Positions 32,504 to 41,554 of a stretch of DNA of 50,468 nt are shown here, piece by piece. The DNA comes from an uncultured Peptococcaceae bacterium (GTDB lineage: Bacteria > Bacillota > Limnochordia > Darwinibacteriales > Darwinibacteriaceae): positions 1 to 50,468 of the forward strand of contig CALKAR010000122.1 of assembly GCA_937988745.1 (NCBI GenBank), in the 5' to 3' direction. Position numbers and translations under genes: made by a program. How positions within the stretch are numbered: position 1 is the first letter of the stretch; each line of letters starts with the position of its first letter. The notes beneath the pieces were generated by a model. It made no database searches. It saw nothing but the letters and a program-made list of their open reading frames with translations, and had not been told where the DNA came from.

Positions 32504-33923
32504 TGGCCTCTACCTCCTTGAGAGACTGTTCCAAAACTCGTCCCACGGTGAAAATCAAGTCTTCTCGAAAATGATCAGCTATCAGCTGCAGACCGATCGG
32601 TAAGCCTTTCTGATCAATACCACACGGCATAGTCAGAGCCGGATTCCCTGCTAAGTTCGCAATCGCTGTATATGAATCAGACAAATACATCTGCAGAGGA
32701 TCCTGCTTTTCCCCAATCTTGAAAGCCGTAGTAGGCGTCGTTGGGGTGACTACTATATCCACCTGGGCAAAAGCCTGCTCTAAATCCTGAGCAATCAAAG
32801 TACGAACTCGCCGCGCCTGCTCATAAAAGGCTTCGTGATGGCTGGCTGTCAAGACATAAGTGCCCAGCATGATACGGCGCTTGACCTCCGGACCAAAACC
32901 TCTGGTGCGCGTTTTCTTGAACATAGTGGTGCAGTCGGGCCCTTCTACCCGCAATCCGTACCGTACTCCATCATAGCGAGCTAAGTTCGAGCTCGCCTCT
33001 GCCGTAACAAGCGTTAAGTAAGTATCGATAGAGTAGATATTATGAGGAAGAGAAATCGGCTGTACCTCTGCACCCAGTTCCTCCATACGCTTAATGGCCT
33101 GCTTCACACTGGAACATACTTCCGGAGAAAGGCCTTCCGCAAAAAACTCTTCCGGAACACCAACTCTGATCCCTTTTAAGTTCTCAGGCAGTGAATCCAG
33201 CACCTGATAAGCTGCGTTGGGCCACGAGGTCGAATCCCGGTCATCATAGCCGGCAATAATTGAAAAAAGAATCTCCGCATCGGCAACCGTACGTGCCATG
33301 GGGCCGATCTGATCGAGAGAAGATGCCAGGGCGACTAGGCCCCAGCGAGAAACGCGGCCATACGTTGGTTTTAAACCAACGACTCCGCAGAAAGCCCCCG
33401 GTTGGCGAATGGAGCCCCCAGTATCAGTACCTAAAGCCCAAGGAGCTTCTCCCGCTGCCACTGCCGCAGCTGAACCGCCACTGGAGCCCCCAGGAACCCG
33501 GGAAAGGTCATGCGGGTTCCGGGTAATATAAAACGCGGAAAACTCCGTCGAAGATCCCATGGCAAATTCATCGAGATTTGTCTTGCCGAGAATGGGCATC
33601 CCTGCCCGTTTAATACGAGTGATCACATCAGCCTCGAAAGGCGAATAATAGTTTTCCAGCATGCGAGAAGCACAGGTCGTCGGTGTTTCTATCGTACAGA
33701 TATTGTCCTTGATCGCGATGGGAATGCCGTCCCATGGAGAAAGGGGTTCTCCCCTACGGCGCCGCTCATCCGACGCTTTAGCTTGAGCTAATGCACCTTC
33801 TTCGTCTACATATAGGAATGCACGAATATCAGAATCAACCGCTCGAATTCTATCTAAGTATTGCTCCACGAGCTCAACGCTGGAGACCTGGCCCGTACTC
33901 AGCTTGTGCGCTAATTCTCTCAT
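32490..33923 (-). CDS. gatA: Asp-tRNA(Asn)/Glu-tRNA(Gln) amidotransferase subunit A
   Basis: GatA is the glutaminase supplying ammonia through an internal tunnel. The 477-residue protein is of the amidase-signature family with the Ser-cisSer-Lys triad: Lys72 (IKDNI), Ser147 in GGSSGGS and Ser171 (DTGGSIRQP); spacings equal those of the staphylococcal enzyme. ATG 33923 overlaps the gatC stop (ATGA) behind GGAGGATG. Confidence 0.97.
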   Translation of the reverse strand: MRELAHKLSTGQVSSVELVEQYLDRIRAVDSDIRAFLYVDEEGALAQAKASDERRRRGEPLSPWDGIPIAIKDNICTIETPTTCASRMLENYYSPFEADVITRIKRAGMPILGKTNLDEFAMGSSTEFSAFYITRNPHDLSRVPGGSSGGSAAAVAAGEAPWALGTDTGGSIRQPGAFCGVVGLKPTYGRVSRWGLVALASSLDQIGPMARTVADAEILFSIIAGYDDRDSTSWPNAAYQVLDSLPENLKGIRVGVPEEFFAEGLSPEVCSSVKQAIKRMEELGAEVQPISLPHNIYSIDTYLTLVTAEASSNLARYDGVRYGLRVEGPDCTTMFKKTRTRGFGPEVKRRIMLGTYVLTASHHEAFYEQARRVRTLIAQDLEQAFAQVDIVVTPTTPTTAFKIGEKQDPLQMYLSDSYTAIANLAGNPALTMPCGIDQKGLPIGLQLIADHFREDLIFTVGRVLEQSLKEVEASGEL

Positions 33924-34213
33924 GTTTCATCCTCCATGACCCGCGGTACACGAAAGTAACCATCTACGATTTTGGGACCGTTCTGCAGCACCACCTCTTG
34001 CGGCAGGCTTTCTTCCACTTCATCACCGCGCAACCTGCTGAAAGCCCTGCCTACATAAGCCGTACGGCTGACCCTCTCGGTATCTACTTTGCGTAGTTCG
34101 GCTCCTGATTGCAGAAAACGGTTAAGGTCCTGCTGGTAAAGGGCGATTTCCTCTTCGCTCAACTCAAGCCGAGCCAACTCTGCCATGCGAATTACCTCCG
34201 AGCGGCTAATCAA
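33920..34213 (-). CDS. gatC: Asp-tRNA(Asn)/Glu-tRNA(Gln) amidotransferase subunit C
   Basis: GatC is the small belt subunit stabilising the GatA-GatB interface. The 97-residue protein has the family pattern RSEVIRMAELARLELSEEE and the C-terminal LRGDEVEESL. It starts with TTG 34213 behind GGGGTG, overlapping the ligA stop by eight bases. Confidence 0.95.
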   Translation of the reverse strand: MISRSEVIRMAELARLELSEEEIALYQQDLNRFLQSGAELRKVDTERVSRTAYVGRAFSRLRGDEVEESLPQEVVLQNGPKIVDGYFRVPRVMEDET

Positions 34214-36206
34214 TCTCTACACCCCTATCCCGTAAGAAATCGAACAGGTCGTCTTCGGACAAAACAGGAACACCAAGACTCTGTGCCCGTTCCAGTTTAG
34301 AACCAGCCTTCTCACCTGCCACCAGGTAATCGGTATTGCGGCTCACGCTGGATGTTACATTCGCACCCAGGGTGTGGAGCATTTCCTGAATCTCACTCCG
34401 GCTGAACCGCTCGAGTTTACCTGTTACCACAAAGGTCAAACCATCCAGTACGGTATTCTGATTCGCTTCAGCAGGAACGTCTTCTAAGGAGACTCCTACC
34501 TCACCCAAATCCTGAATCAGGCGCTGGTTTTCTGGATTCGAGAAGTAATCAACGACAGATTGGGCAATCTTTTCGCCCACAGCTGGAACCGCTGTCAACT
34601 CGTCTAGACCTGCAGCTGCTAACTTATGGATACTGCCGAAATGCTGCGCTAATTCGCGTGCCACCTCAGCGCCTACATGACGGATGCCCAGCGCAAAGAT
34701 AAGGCGGTTTAACGGCCGGCTCTTACTAGCCTCAATGGCCTGAAGGAGGTTCTGCGCGGATTTTTCACCGAAACGCTCCAGCTCAAGCAGCTGTTCCTTC
34801 TCCAGTCGATAGAGATCAGCTGGCGTCTTCACCAAATCAGCTTCTATCAACTGTTCAATCACGGCAGGTCCAAGCCCTTCGATGTCCATCGCACCCCGCG
34901 AAGCAAAATGAATTAAGCCCTCAGTACGCTGTGCGGGACAACCCTGATTAACACATCGTGTCGCAGCTTCACCTGGGACCCGCACAACAGGGGTGCCGCA
35001 GGCAGGACAGTGAGTCGGCATCTCAAAGGGAACTTCACTACCCGTGCGCCGTTCTGGGAGCGACCGCACAATCTCAGGAATAACATCGCCTGCTTTCTGC
35101 ACAACGACGTAGTCACCCACCCGAACATCACGCTGTGCAACGATATCAGCATTGTGAAGGGTTGCTCGACTAACGGTGGAACCCGCCACCTGCACAGGTT
35201 CAAGATGTGCAAGAGGGGTAAGTGTGCCTGTCCGCCCTACCTGCACCTCGATTGCTACCACCTTGGTAATTACCTGTTCAGCTGGGAACTTATAAGCGAC
35301 CGCCCAGCGTGGGCTCCGGGCAGTGGCACCCAGCTCATTCTGTACCGCTAAATCATTCACCTTAATTACAATACCATCGATTTCATACGGTAGTTCACCG
35401 CGGCGCGCAGTCCAATGCTCAATGAAAGCCTCGATCTCATCCAGACTGCGGCACAATTTTATATGAGGATTGGTCTTAAAGCCTAGCTTACGCAGATACT
35501 GCACCGCTTCGTAGTGAGTTGATGGCCCTCCGTCCATAATGAGGGAATAGAAGAAACCATCAAGGTTACGGCTGGCAGTCACCTTAGGATCTAGCTGCCG
35601 CAGTGAGCCAGCGGCTGCATTGCGCGGATTGGCAAACGTGGCTTCGCCGGCTGCTGCACGCTCCTCATTTAGGCGCTCGAAGTCGGTACGCGGCATATAC
35701 ACCTCACCGCGCACATTGAGGCTGACAGGCTCATTTAGCCTGAGAGGTATGGAACGTACTGTTCGCAAGTTAGATGTTATGTCTTCGCCTTCCTGCCCAT
35801 CGCCTCGTGTGGCTCCACGCACGAAAACCCCATTTTCGTAATCAAGGGAAACAGCCAAGCCATCAATTTTCAGTTCACAGACAAACTCCAGCTCCCGACC
35901 AGCTTGACGCTGTACTCGCTGAACAAAAGCAGCCACTTCTTCACCGTCAAATGCGTTACCGAGGCTCAGCATAGGCTGCGCATGCCGGACTGTGGCAAAC
36001 TGCTCAGCTGGAGCATGGCCTACTCTCTGTGTAGGTGAGTCTGGTACAACCAGCTCAGGATACTGCTCCTCTAGCTCCATCAATTCCCGCATCAAAGCAT
36101 CGTATTCCTGGTCTGTGATGACAGGATCATCTAAAACATAATAACGGTAGTTGTGGTAATGCAGCTCTGACCGCAGCTGTTCCACACGCTTTCGGACGTG
36201 CTCCAT
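34206..36206 (-). CDS. ligA: NAD+-dependent DNA ligase
   Basis: LigA seals nicks in replication and repair. The 666-residue protein has domain Ia (HNYRYYVLDDPVITD), adenylation domain with Lys113 in ELKIDG, OB fold, a Cys4 zinc finger (CPAC and CVNQGC), helix-hairpin-helix repeats and a C-terminal BRCT domain. ATG 36206 follows TAGGAGG. It comes 27 bases after pcrA, the common pcrA-ligA pair of Bacillota. Confidence 0.97.
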   Translation of the reverse strand: MEHVRKRVEQLRSELHYHNYRYYVLDDPVITDQEYDALMRELMELEEQYPELVVPDSPTQRVGHAPAEQFATVRHAQPMLSLGNAFDGEEVAAFVQRVQRQAGRELEFVCELKIDGLAVSLDYENGVFVRGATRGDGQEGEDITSNLRTVRSIPLRLNEPVSLNVRGEVYMPRTDFERLNEERAAAGEATFANPRNAAAGSLRQLDPKVTASRNLDGFFYSLIMDGGPSTHYEAVQYLRKLGFKTNPHIKLCRSLDEIEAFIEHWTARRGELPYEIDGIVIKVNDLAVQNELGATARSPRWAVAYKFPAEQVITKVVAIEVQVGRTGTLTPLAHLEPVQVAGSTVSRATLHNADIVAQRDVRVGDYVVVQKAGDVIPEIVRSLPERRTGSEVPFEMPTHCPACGTPVVRVPGEAATRCVNQGCPAQRTEGLIHFASRGAMDIEGLGPAVIEQLIEADLVKTPADLYRLEKEQLLELERFGEKSAQNLLQAIEASKSRPLNRLIFALGIRHVGAEVARELAQHFGSIHKLAAAGLDELTAVPAVGEKIAQSVVDYFSNPENQRLIQDLGEVGVSLEDVPAEANQNTVLDGLTFVVTGKLERFSRSEIQEMLHTLGANVTSSVSRNTDYLVAGEKAGSKLERAQSLGVPVLSEDDLFDFLRDRGVEID

Positions 36207-36233
36207 GGCAAATCCTCCTACATACATCACTTG

Positions 36234-38405
36234 TCAAAGTTTCTCAATTGGGGCGAGACGAGCAATAACGGTCTTGATACCCTGATCTGGAAACGCGATC
36301 TGCAGCATCACGTCATCGGCCGATGAGCTGACCGAAACTACCATTCCCTCACCCCAGACCTTGTGCCTGACTCGATCGCCAGCTTTGAAGTCTGAATTTC
36401 CACCAAGTGCCGGTTTACTGCGACTGCGTGTACTGCTGTCACGAACCCGCAGCCTGTTAGGTTGAGCGTCCTCCAACTCTTCACGATAATCTTTGATCAG
36501 TTCTGGATCAATTTCCCGTACAAACTGGGAAACAGGATTTTGGCTGGTCATTCCAAAAATCGTGCGGGTTTGAGCGCAAGTTAGGAACAAACGCTCCCGA
36601 GCCCGGGTCATGCCCACATAAGCCAACCGCCGCTCTTCCTCGAGCTGGCCTGGTTCCCACAGTGAACGGCTGTGCGGGAAGATCCCATCTTCCATTCCAC
36701 ACATAAAGACAACTGGGAACTCCAGACCTTTCGCTGCATGCAGGGTCATCAAATTGACGACATCAGCTGATTGGTCATAGTTGTCCACATCACTGATCAA
36801 AGCTACATGCTCTAGGAAACCTGCCAGATCCGCAGGGTCGTTTTCCCTCTCAAACTGCTGGGTGACCGACAAGAACTCGTTAATGTTTTCAATTCTGGCT
36901 GCTGCCTGCTCATCTCGCTGATCGCGCAGCATCTCCATGTAACCGCTTTCCCGCAGGAGCTGTTCCGAAAGTCCAGTGATTCCAACAGTATCAACGACAA
37001 AAGCGGCGGCGTTGATCAGGTTATAAAACTCCTGAAGAGAAGCCTTAACCTTGCCGGTCAGACCAGGGATTTCATCAACTCGGCCAATTGCCGCAAATAA
37101 GCTCAACCCGTGAGCTTCGCTGTATTCCGTAATTTTATCGATAGTGGCAGGGCCAATACCACGTCGGGGTACATTGACTACACGGAGAAAGCTGTAATCC
37201 TCATCGGAATTGTGAACCAGGCGGAGATAAGCTAATAGATCCTTAATCTCTTTGCGCTCATAGAAGCGCAGGCCTGAAACAATCCGATAAGCGATCCCAC
37301 GCCGCATAAACTCTTCTTCAAATACTCGCGATTGAGCGTGAGTGCGATAGAGCAAAGCGAAATCGGAGAGACTGCGCTTCTCAGTACGTGCTAAGGATTC
37401 GATCTGCGATGCAATAAACGCCGCCTCATCTCGTTCATTCATTCCCTGATAAAACGTCACCAACTCGCCGGGAGGATTGCTTGTCCAAAGCTTCTTCGGC
37501 TTGCGTTCTGTATTGTTTGCAATTACGCTGTTGGCTGCATCCAAAATACGCTGGGTGGAACGGTAGTTCTCTTCCAGCTTGATAACCTTCGCGTGGGGAA
37601 AATCCTTCTCAAAGTCAAGGATGTTGCGGATATCGGCTCCGCGGAAAGCATAAATGCTCTGGTCTTCGTCTCCGACCACACAGAGGTTTTCATGTAAAGC
37701 ACTTAAGATATGGATGAGTTCATATTGAGCACGGTTCGTATCTTGATACTCATCCACCATAATGTATTCAAAGCGATTTTGATACTTCTCTCGTACGGCT
37801 GTGTTGTTCTTGAGAAGCATCACTGTCAGCATAATCAGATCGTCAAAATCGACAGCATTATTTTTTTCGAGCTTTCTCTGATACTTAGCATAAACCTGAG
37901 CCACTTTGTTCTCCCAGAAGTCAGCTGCCTGTTCTTCATACTGCGATGGAGTCATGAGCTGATCTTTAGCTCGGCTGATGCTGGCCAAGAGAGAACGAGG
38001 ATCAAACCGCTTTGAATCAAGATTGAGCTCTGTTAAGCAGTCTTTGAGCACAGCGATTTGATCGGTAGTATCGAAGATTTGAAAATTCCTCTGATAGCCC
38101 AGTTTGTCTCCATCTGCACGCAGAATACGCACGCAGAGAGAATGAAAGGTGCCCATCCAAACCGCCTCGGCTTCGGGCCCCACGAGATTGATCACACGTT
38201 CTTTCATTTCCTGAGCTGCTTTATTAGTAAAGGTTACTGCCAAAATCCGATACGGCGGCACCTGATGCCACTTCAGCAGGTGAGCAATCCGGTATGTCAA
38301 AACACGAGTTTTTCCGCTGCCCGCCCCCGCCAGGACCAAGACCGGTCCAGATACTGTCTCCACAGCCTGCCGCTGGCTGGGATTCAGTGCCTCTAAGTAA
38401 TCCAT
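36234..38405 (-). CDS. pcrA: ATP-dependent DNA helicase PcrA (UvrD/Rep family)
   Basis: PcrA is a 3'-5' SF1A helicase for repair and rolling-circle replication. The 723-residue protein has Walker A AGAGSGKT (26-33), DEYQDTN (motif II), GDEDQSIYAFRGA (motif III), and VFMCGMEDGIFPH and VGMTRARERL (motifs V and VI). The C-terminus is a Tudor-like domain (GDRVRHKVWGEG). ATG 38405 is preceded by AAGGGGAA. It heads the operon. Confidence 0.96.
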   Translation of the reverse strand: MDYLEALNPSQRQAVETVSGPVLVLAGAGSGKTRVLTYRIAHLLKWHQVPPYRILAVTFTNKAAQEMKERVINLVGPEAEAVWMGTFHSLCVRILRADGDKLGYQRNFQIFDTTDQIAVLKDCLTELNLDSKRFDPRSLLASISRAKDQLMTPSQYEEQAADFWENKVAQVYAKYQRKLEKNNAVDFDDLIMLTVMLLKNNTAVREKYQNRFEYIMVDEYQDTNRAQYELIHILSALHENLCVVGDEDQSIYAFRGADIRNILDFEKDFPHAKVIKLEENYRSTQRILDAANSVIANNTERKPKKLWTSNPPGELVTFYQGMNERDEAAFIASQIESLARTEKRSLSDFALLYRTHAQSRVFEEEFMRRGIAYRIVSGLRFYERKEIKDLLAYLRLVHNSDEDYSFLRVVNVPRRGIGPATIDKITEYSEAHGLSLFAAIGRVDEIPGLTGKVKASLQEFYNLINAAAFVVDTVGITGLSEQLLRESGYMEMLRDQRDEQAAARIENINEFLSVTQQFERENDPADLAGFLEHVALISDVDNYDQSADVVNLMTLHAAKGLEFPVVFMCGMEDGIFPHSRSLWEPGQLEEERRLAYVGMTRARERLFLTCAQTRTIFGMTSQNPVSQFVREIDPELIKDYREELEDAQPNRLRVRDSSTRSRSKPALGGNSDFKAGDRVRHKVWGEGMVVSVSSSADDVMLQIAFPDQGIKTVIARLAPIEKL

Positions 38406-38438
38406 GTCATTCCCCTTTACATTATGTAAGCTACCTAT

Positions 38439-38467
38439 ATTATACACACCTGGACTTCATTAGTAAA
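38439..38467 (-). promoter_or_regulatory. Sigma-A-type promoter of the pcrA operon
   Basis: Perfect TATAAT (38439-38444) with TTTACT (38462-38467) on the minus strand, 17-base spacer. It should drive pcrA-ligA-gatCAB-lgt-like-fur, as the gaps between these genes are short or overlapping. Confidence 0.8.
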
Positions 38468-38577
38468 ACAAAGGTTCGGGGAACCACCGCGCCAGCCATT
38501 CCCAGCAGGGAGGTGAAAGCCCAGGTAGAAATGGGTGAATGTGAAAGAACTTAACTCTAACGGAAAGGATTTGTTGT

Positions 38578-39300
38578 ATGAACAGAAAAAGGATTCTCTT
38601 TCTGACCATATTCACAGCAGTCATACTTGTACTATCCGGGTGTACAAGCAATCCAAGCTCTATTGAGCCGAGCGGCAGATCAGGCGCACTGTCGGGAACA
38701 GTTATAGATGAGGATTCTGGCCTGAAGCTGTGGTCGGGTACGGTGGAGATTCCCGGGGTTGCCAAGACGGCCATTAAAGACGGTACTTTTGCTTTTGATA
38801 ACCTACCTTACGGAACATATACTCTGAAGATCAGCAAAGAATTTTATGAAACACGCAGCATATCTGTAGTACTTAATCGCAGCGGAGTAACCGTCGATGT
38901 AAAGATGAAAACCAAGTTCAGTGATTATGAGCTAGACCTTTTGGCTCGTTTAGTCCATGCCGAAGCCAAAGGCGAACCTTATATTGGTCAGGTGGCTGTT
39001 GCCGCCAGCGTCCTCAACCGACTGACTCATCCGGATTATCCGAATACGCTCCACGCAATTATCCATGAGGTTGTTACAGTCAATGGTAAGAGGTACTATC
39101 AATACGAACCTGTCTTAAACGGTTCGATCAAGACCCCGGCAGGCAAGAACGCTGTACTTGCAGTTTGGGACGCTATAGCTGGATGGGATCCATCCTATGG
39201 CGCCACTGGTTTCTTTGCACCCGCCAAAGTAGGCAGTTCTTCATGGGTGCGCACCCGGCCTGTGACCGTGAATATCGGCAATCATCGCTTCTTCAAATAA
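38578..39300 (+). CDS. Lipoprotein with SleB-type cell wall hydrolase domain
   Basis: The 240-residue protein has a lipoprotein signal with lipobox LSGC (Cys22), then a small beta-sandwich resembling carboxypeptidase regulatory domains (about 38-113: SGTVIDEDSG, LPYGTYTLKIS), then a Hydrolase_2/SleB-like domain (DLLARLVHAEAKGEPYIGQVAVAASVLNR; catalytic Glu probably in HAEAKGE). SleB enzymes are lytic transglycosylases that degrade spore cortex at germination; CwlJ-like and vegetative members also exist. GGAAAGG precedes ATG. It stands alone, divergent from pcrA. A spore-wall role is likely but not shown. Confidence 0.85.
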   Translation: MNRKRILFLTIFTAVILVLSGCTSNPSSIEPSGRSGALSGTVIDEDSGLKLWSGTVEIPGVAKTAIKDGTFAFDNLPYGTYTLKISKEFYETRSISVVLNRSGVTVDVKMKTKFSDYELDLLARLVHAEAKGEPYIGQVAVAASVLNRLTHPDYPNTLHAIIHEVVTVNGKRYYQYEPVLNGSIKTPAGKNAVLAVWDAIAGWDPSYGATGFFAPAKVGSSSWVRTRPVTVNIGNHRFFK

Positions 39301-39318
39301 TATAAGCCTAAACGCGAC

Positions 39319-39369
39319 TCACCTCTCACCTATAAGGTTCCTTATCTTATAAGTGAGAGGTGATTTTAT
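39319..39369 (+). terminator. Terminator of the SleB-like lipoprotein gene
   Basis: TCACCTCTCAC (39319-39329) pairs with GTGAGAGGTGA (39353-39363), with additional inner TATAAG/CTTATA pairing, and is followed by TTTTATT. It separates this gene from the converging hisIE. Confidence 0.88.
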
Positions 39370-39387
39370 TACGCTAGATTCCCTTAT

Positions 39388-40026
39388 TTATGATTTCGGG
39401 ATGTTCGACCTTGCCACCAGCTCTTGATAAATCGCATCAAGACGAACACCTTTGAATACAAGTAGAACTAATAAGTGATAGATTAAGTCGCTCACTTCGT
39501 AGACCAGATCGTCGATACCTTCGTTTTTGGCAGCGATAAGTACTTCTGCCGCCTCTTCACCAAGAGCCTTGAGAATCTTGTCAAGGCCATTTTCCATCAA
39601 GTAGTTGGTGTAAGACCCCACCTTTGGCGAATGGCGGCGATCCTCGATGGTCGCATACAGCCAGGAGAGAATCTCCCGCGGGCCGTGCAAGTCTGAGGGA
39701 GCTGGCCCATCAGACATAAGCAGGTTGTGGAAGCAAGAATACTCCCCTTCCTTATCATCGCAGGCACCGTGACCATGCTGGTCCACAGTAATCAGAAGTG
39801 AATCCCGGTCACAATCCACCATAATGCGCTTCACCTGCTGGATGTTTCCCCCGTCTTCCCCTTTCTGCCAGATGCCTTGTCGGCGTCGGCTGTAAAACCA
39901 AGTCTGACCTGTCTGGAGCGTCTTGTTGAACGCTTCTTCATTCATATAAGCCATCATCAATACGCGACCATGGTCATCTTGGATGATTGCTGGAATAAGC
40001 CCATTTTCATCATATTTCAAATGCAT
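39388..40026 (-). CDS. hisIE: Bifunctional phosphoribosyl-AMP cyclohydrolase/phosphoribosyl-ATP pyrophosphatase
   Basis: HisIE carries out steps two and three of histidine synthesis. The 212-residue protein joins an N-terminal HisI domain (about 1-110, MLMMAYMNEEAF, WFYSRRRQGIWQKGE, zinc ligands in CDRDSLL and GACDD) to a C-terminal HisE domain (about 120-205, SYTNYLMENGLDKILKALGEEAAEVLIAA). ATG behind GGGGGG. No other his gene is nearby; it follows guaA by 42 bases. Confidence 0.95.
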   Translation of the reverse strand: MHLKYDENGLIPAIIQDDHGRVLMMAYMNEEAFNKTLQTGQTWFYSRRRQGIWQKGEDGGNIQQVKRIMVDCDRDSLLITVDQHGHGACDDKEGEYSCFHNLLMSDGPAPSDLHGPREILSWLYATIEDRRHSPKVGSYTNYLMENGLDKILKALGEEAAEVLIAAKNEGIDDLVYEVSDLIYHLLVLLVFKGVRLDAIYQELVARSNIPKS

Positions 40027-40068
40027 GGCGTCATTCCCCCCTCACTAAACGACCGGTTCACTCCTTTA

Positions 40069-41436
40069 CTACTCCCATTCAATTGTAGCTGGTGGCTTTG
40101 AGCTTATATCATACACAACCCGGTTGATCCCGGGAACCTCTTCCATAATGCGGCTGCTGATGCGATCTAAAACGTCATAGGGCATAGGAACCCACTGCGC
40201 TGTCATTCCATCGCTGCTGTTGACAGCTCGAATTGCCGCGGCGTACTCATAGGTACGGGCATCATCGCGCTTGCCTACTGTCTTAGTATCGGTCAAGACA
40301 ACAAATGCCTGCCAGATCTTGCGATAAAGCCCTGCCCGCCGGATTTCTTCCATAGCAATTGCATCAGCTTCGCGAAGAAGGTCGAGTTTTTCTTGGGTAA
40401 CTTCACCAATCACCCTAATCGCCAAACCTGGACCTGGGAAAGGGTGCCTCCAAGCGATTTCTTCAGGCAGGCCAAGCTCAATGGCCAGCTGACGCACCTC
40501 ATCCTTAAAGAGCTGACGCAGAGGCTCCACAAGTTCAAAATCTAAGTCTTCCGGCAGCCCGCCGACATTGTGGTGAGATTTGATAACCTCCGCTTGTTCT
40601 GTGCCGCTCTCAATCACATCGGTATAAAGCGTTCCCTGAACCAGGTATTTAGCATCTCCTATTTTGCGTGCTTCTTCTTCAAAGACACGTACAAACTCAT
40701 GCCCAATGATCTTGCGCTTTTCCTCAGGGTCGGACACGCCTCTCAGTTTCGACAGAAACCGCTCCCGTGCATCAACATGGATAAGGTTAATATCATACCC
40801 TTTGCGGAATGTATTAAGAACCTGTTCGGTCTCGCCTTTCCTCATAAAACCATGATCAACATAGATACAGGTCAAACGGTCTCCAATGGCGCGCTGCATC
40901 AGAACCGCGGCCACAGATGAATCGATGCCACCACTTAACCCACAGATGGCTCGACCGCTGCCTACCTGCTGGCGAATCCTGTCCACGGAAAAACGTGCAA
41001 AGGCTTCCATGGTCCAACTCTGAGAGCAGCCACAGGTTTGGATCAGGAAATTCCTCAAGGCTGTCTTGTTCGTTTTACTCATCCATGTAACTTCGCCCGC
41101 GCCAAAATTCTGGAGCACCGTACCTTGCTCCAGATATCTTGTTTCGCCTTGGCTTGGTTCTGGTTTGGCTCCAAGCAGTTCCTGAAATTGATCTCCGATC
41201 GCAAGAATAGGTACACCTGACTCTGCCAACTCTCGGATCGATCGTGCAGTAGTGGTCCAGTCTATCTCTGTTATAGGTACGCCTGCAAGAATAACACCCT
41301 TCAAATTAGACCGACGGATGCTGCTCACTTCAGTATCAAAGGGCGCAATCTCACAGTATACATTGCAGTCTCTAACCTGCCTGGCAACTGCTTGACTCTC
41401 AGAACCGCCAAAATCCAGAACTAAGATGTACTCCAA
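40069..41436 (-). CDS. guaA: GMP synthase with degenerate, truncated glutaminase domain
   Basis: GMP synthase converts XMP to GMP. The synthetase part is intact: P-loop SGGIDSS (168-174), YVDHGFMRKGE, and the C-terminal dimerisation domain ending PPATIEWE. The N-terminal class I glutaminase domain is not: where E. coli has VCYGMQ with Cys86, this protein has IGDQFQ with Gly81, and sequence runs from TWMSKTN (117-123) almost directly into LRNFLIQTCGC, omitting about 50 residues that carry the His181-Glu183 pair. From TTG 41436 it has 455 residues against the usual 510-525. A longer start would cross the groEL terminator. I infer use of free ammonia or a separate glutaminase subunit. Confidence 0.9.
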   Translation of the reverse strand: MEYILVLDFGGSESQAVARQVRDCNVYCEIAPFDTEVSSIRRSNLKGVILAGVPITEIDWTTTARSIRELAESGVPILAIGDQFQELLGAKPEPSQGETRYLEQGTVLQNFGAGEVTWMSKTNKTALRNFLIQTCGCSQSWTMEAFARFSVDRIRQQVGSGRAICGLSGGIDSSVAAVLMQRAIGDRLTCIYVDHGFMRKGETEQVLNTFRKGYDINLIHVDARERFLSKLRGVSDPEEKRKIIGHEFVRVFEEEARKIGDAKYLVQGTLYTDVIESGTEQAEVIKSHHNVGGLPEDLDFELVEPLRQLFKDEVRQLAIELGLPEEIAWRHPFPGPGLAIRVIGEVTQEKLDLLREADAIAMEEIRRAGLYRKIWQAFVVLTDTKTVGKRDDARTYEYAAAIRAVNSSDGMTAQWVPMPYDVLDRISSRIMEEVPGINRVVYDISSKPPATIEWE

Positions 41437-41511
41437 CGTCCTATCCCTACCTCTCCGAAATGAATCTTCTCCATCTGAGCAGGCGATCCCTTGTAAATGA
41501 GGTGTTAACTT

Positions 41512-41541
41512 AAAAGGGATCCTGCTTATGCAGGATCCCTT
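41512..41541 (-). terminator. Terminator of groES-groEL
   Basis: A perfect 12-bp stem (AAGGGATCCTGC with its complement) closes a four-base loop on the minus strand and ends in TTTT, 14 bases after the groEL stop. Confidence 0.93.
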
Positions 41542-41554
41542 AGCTATCACACTT

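Noticed and set aside
41437..41550. N-terminal extension of guaA by about 38 codons
   Set aside because: It crosses the groEL terminator and has no similarity to GuaA, which begins at the YILVLDFG segment.
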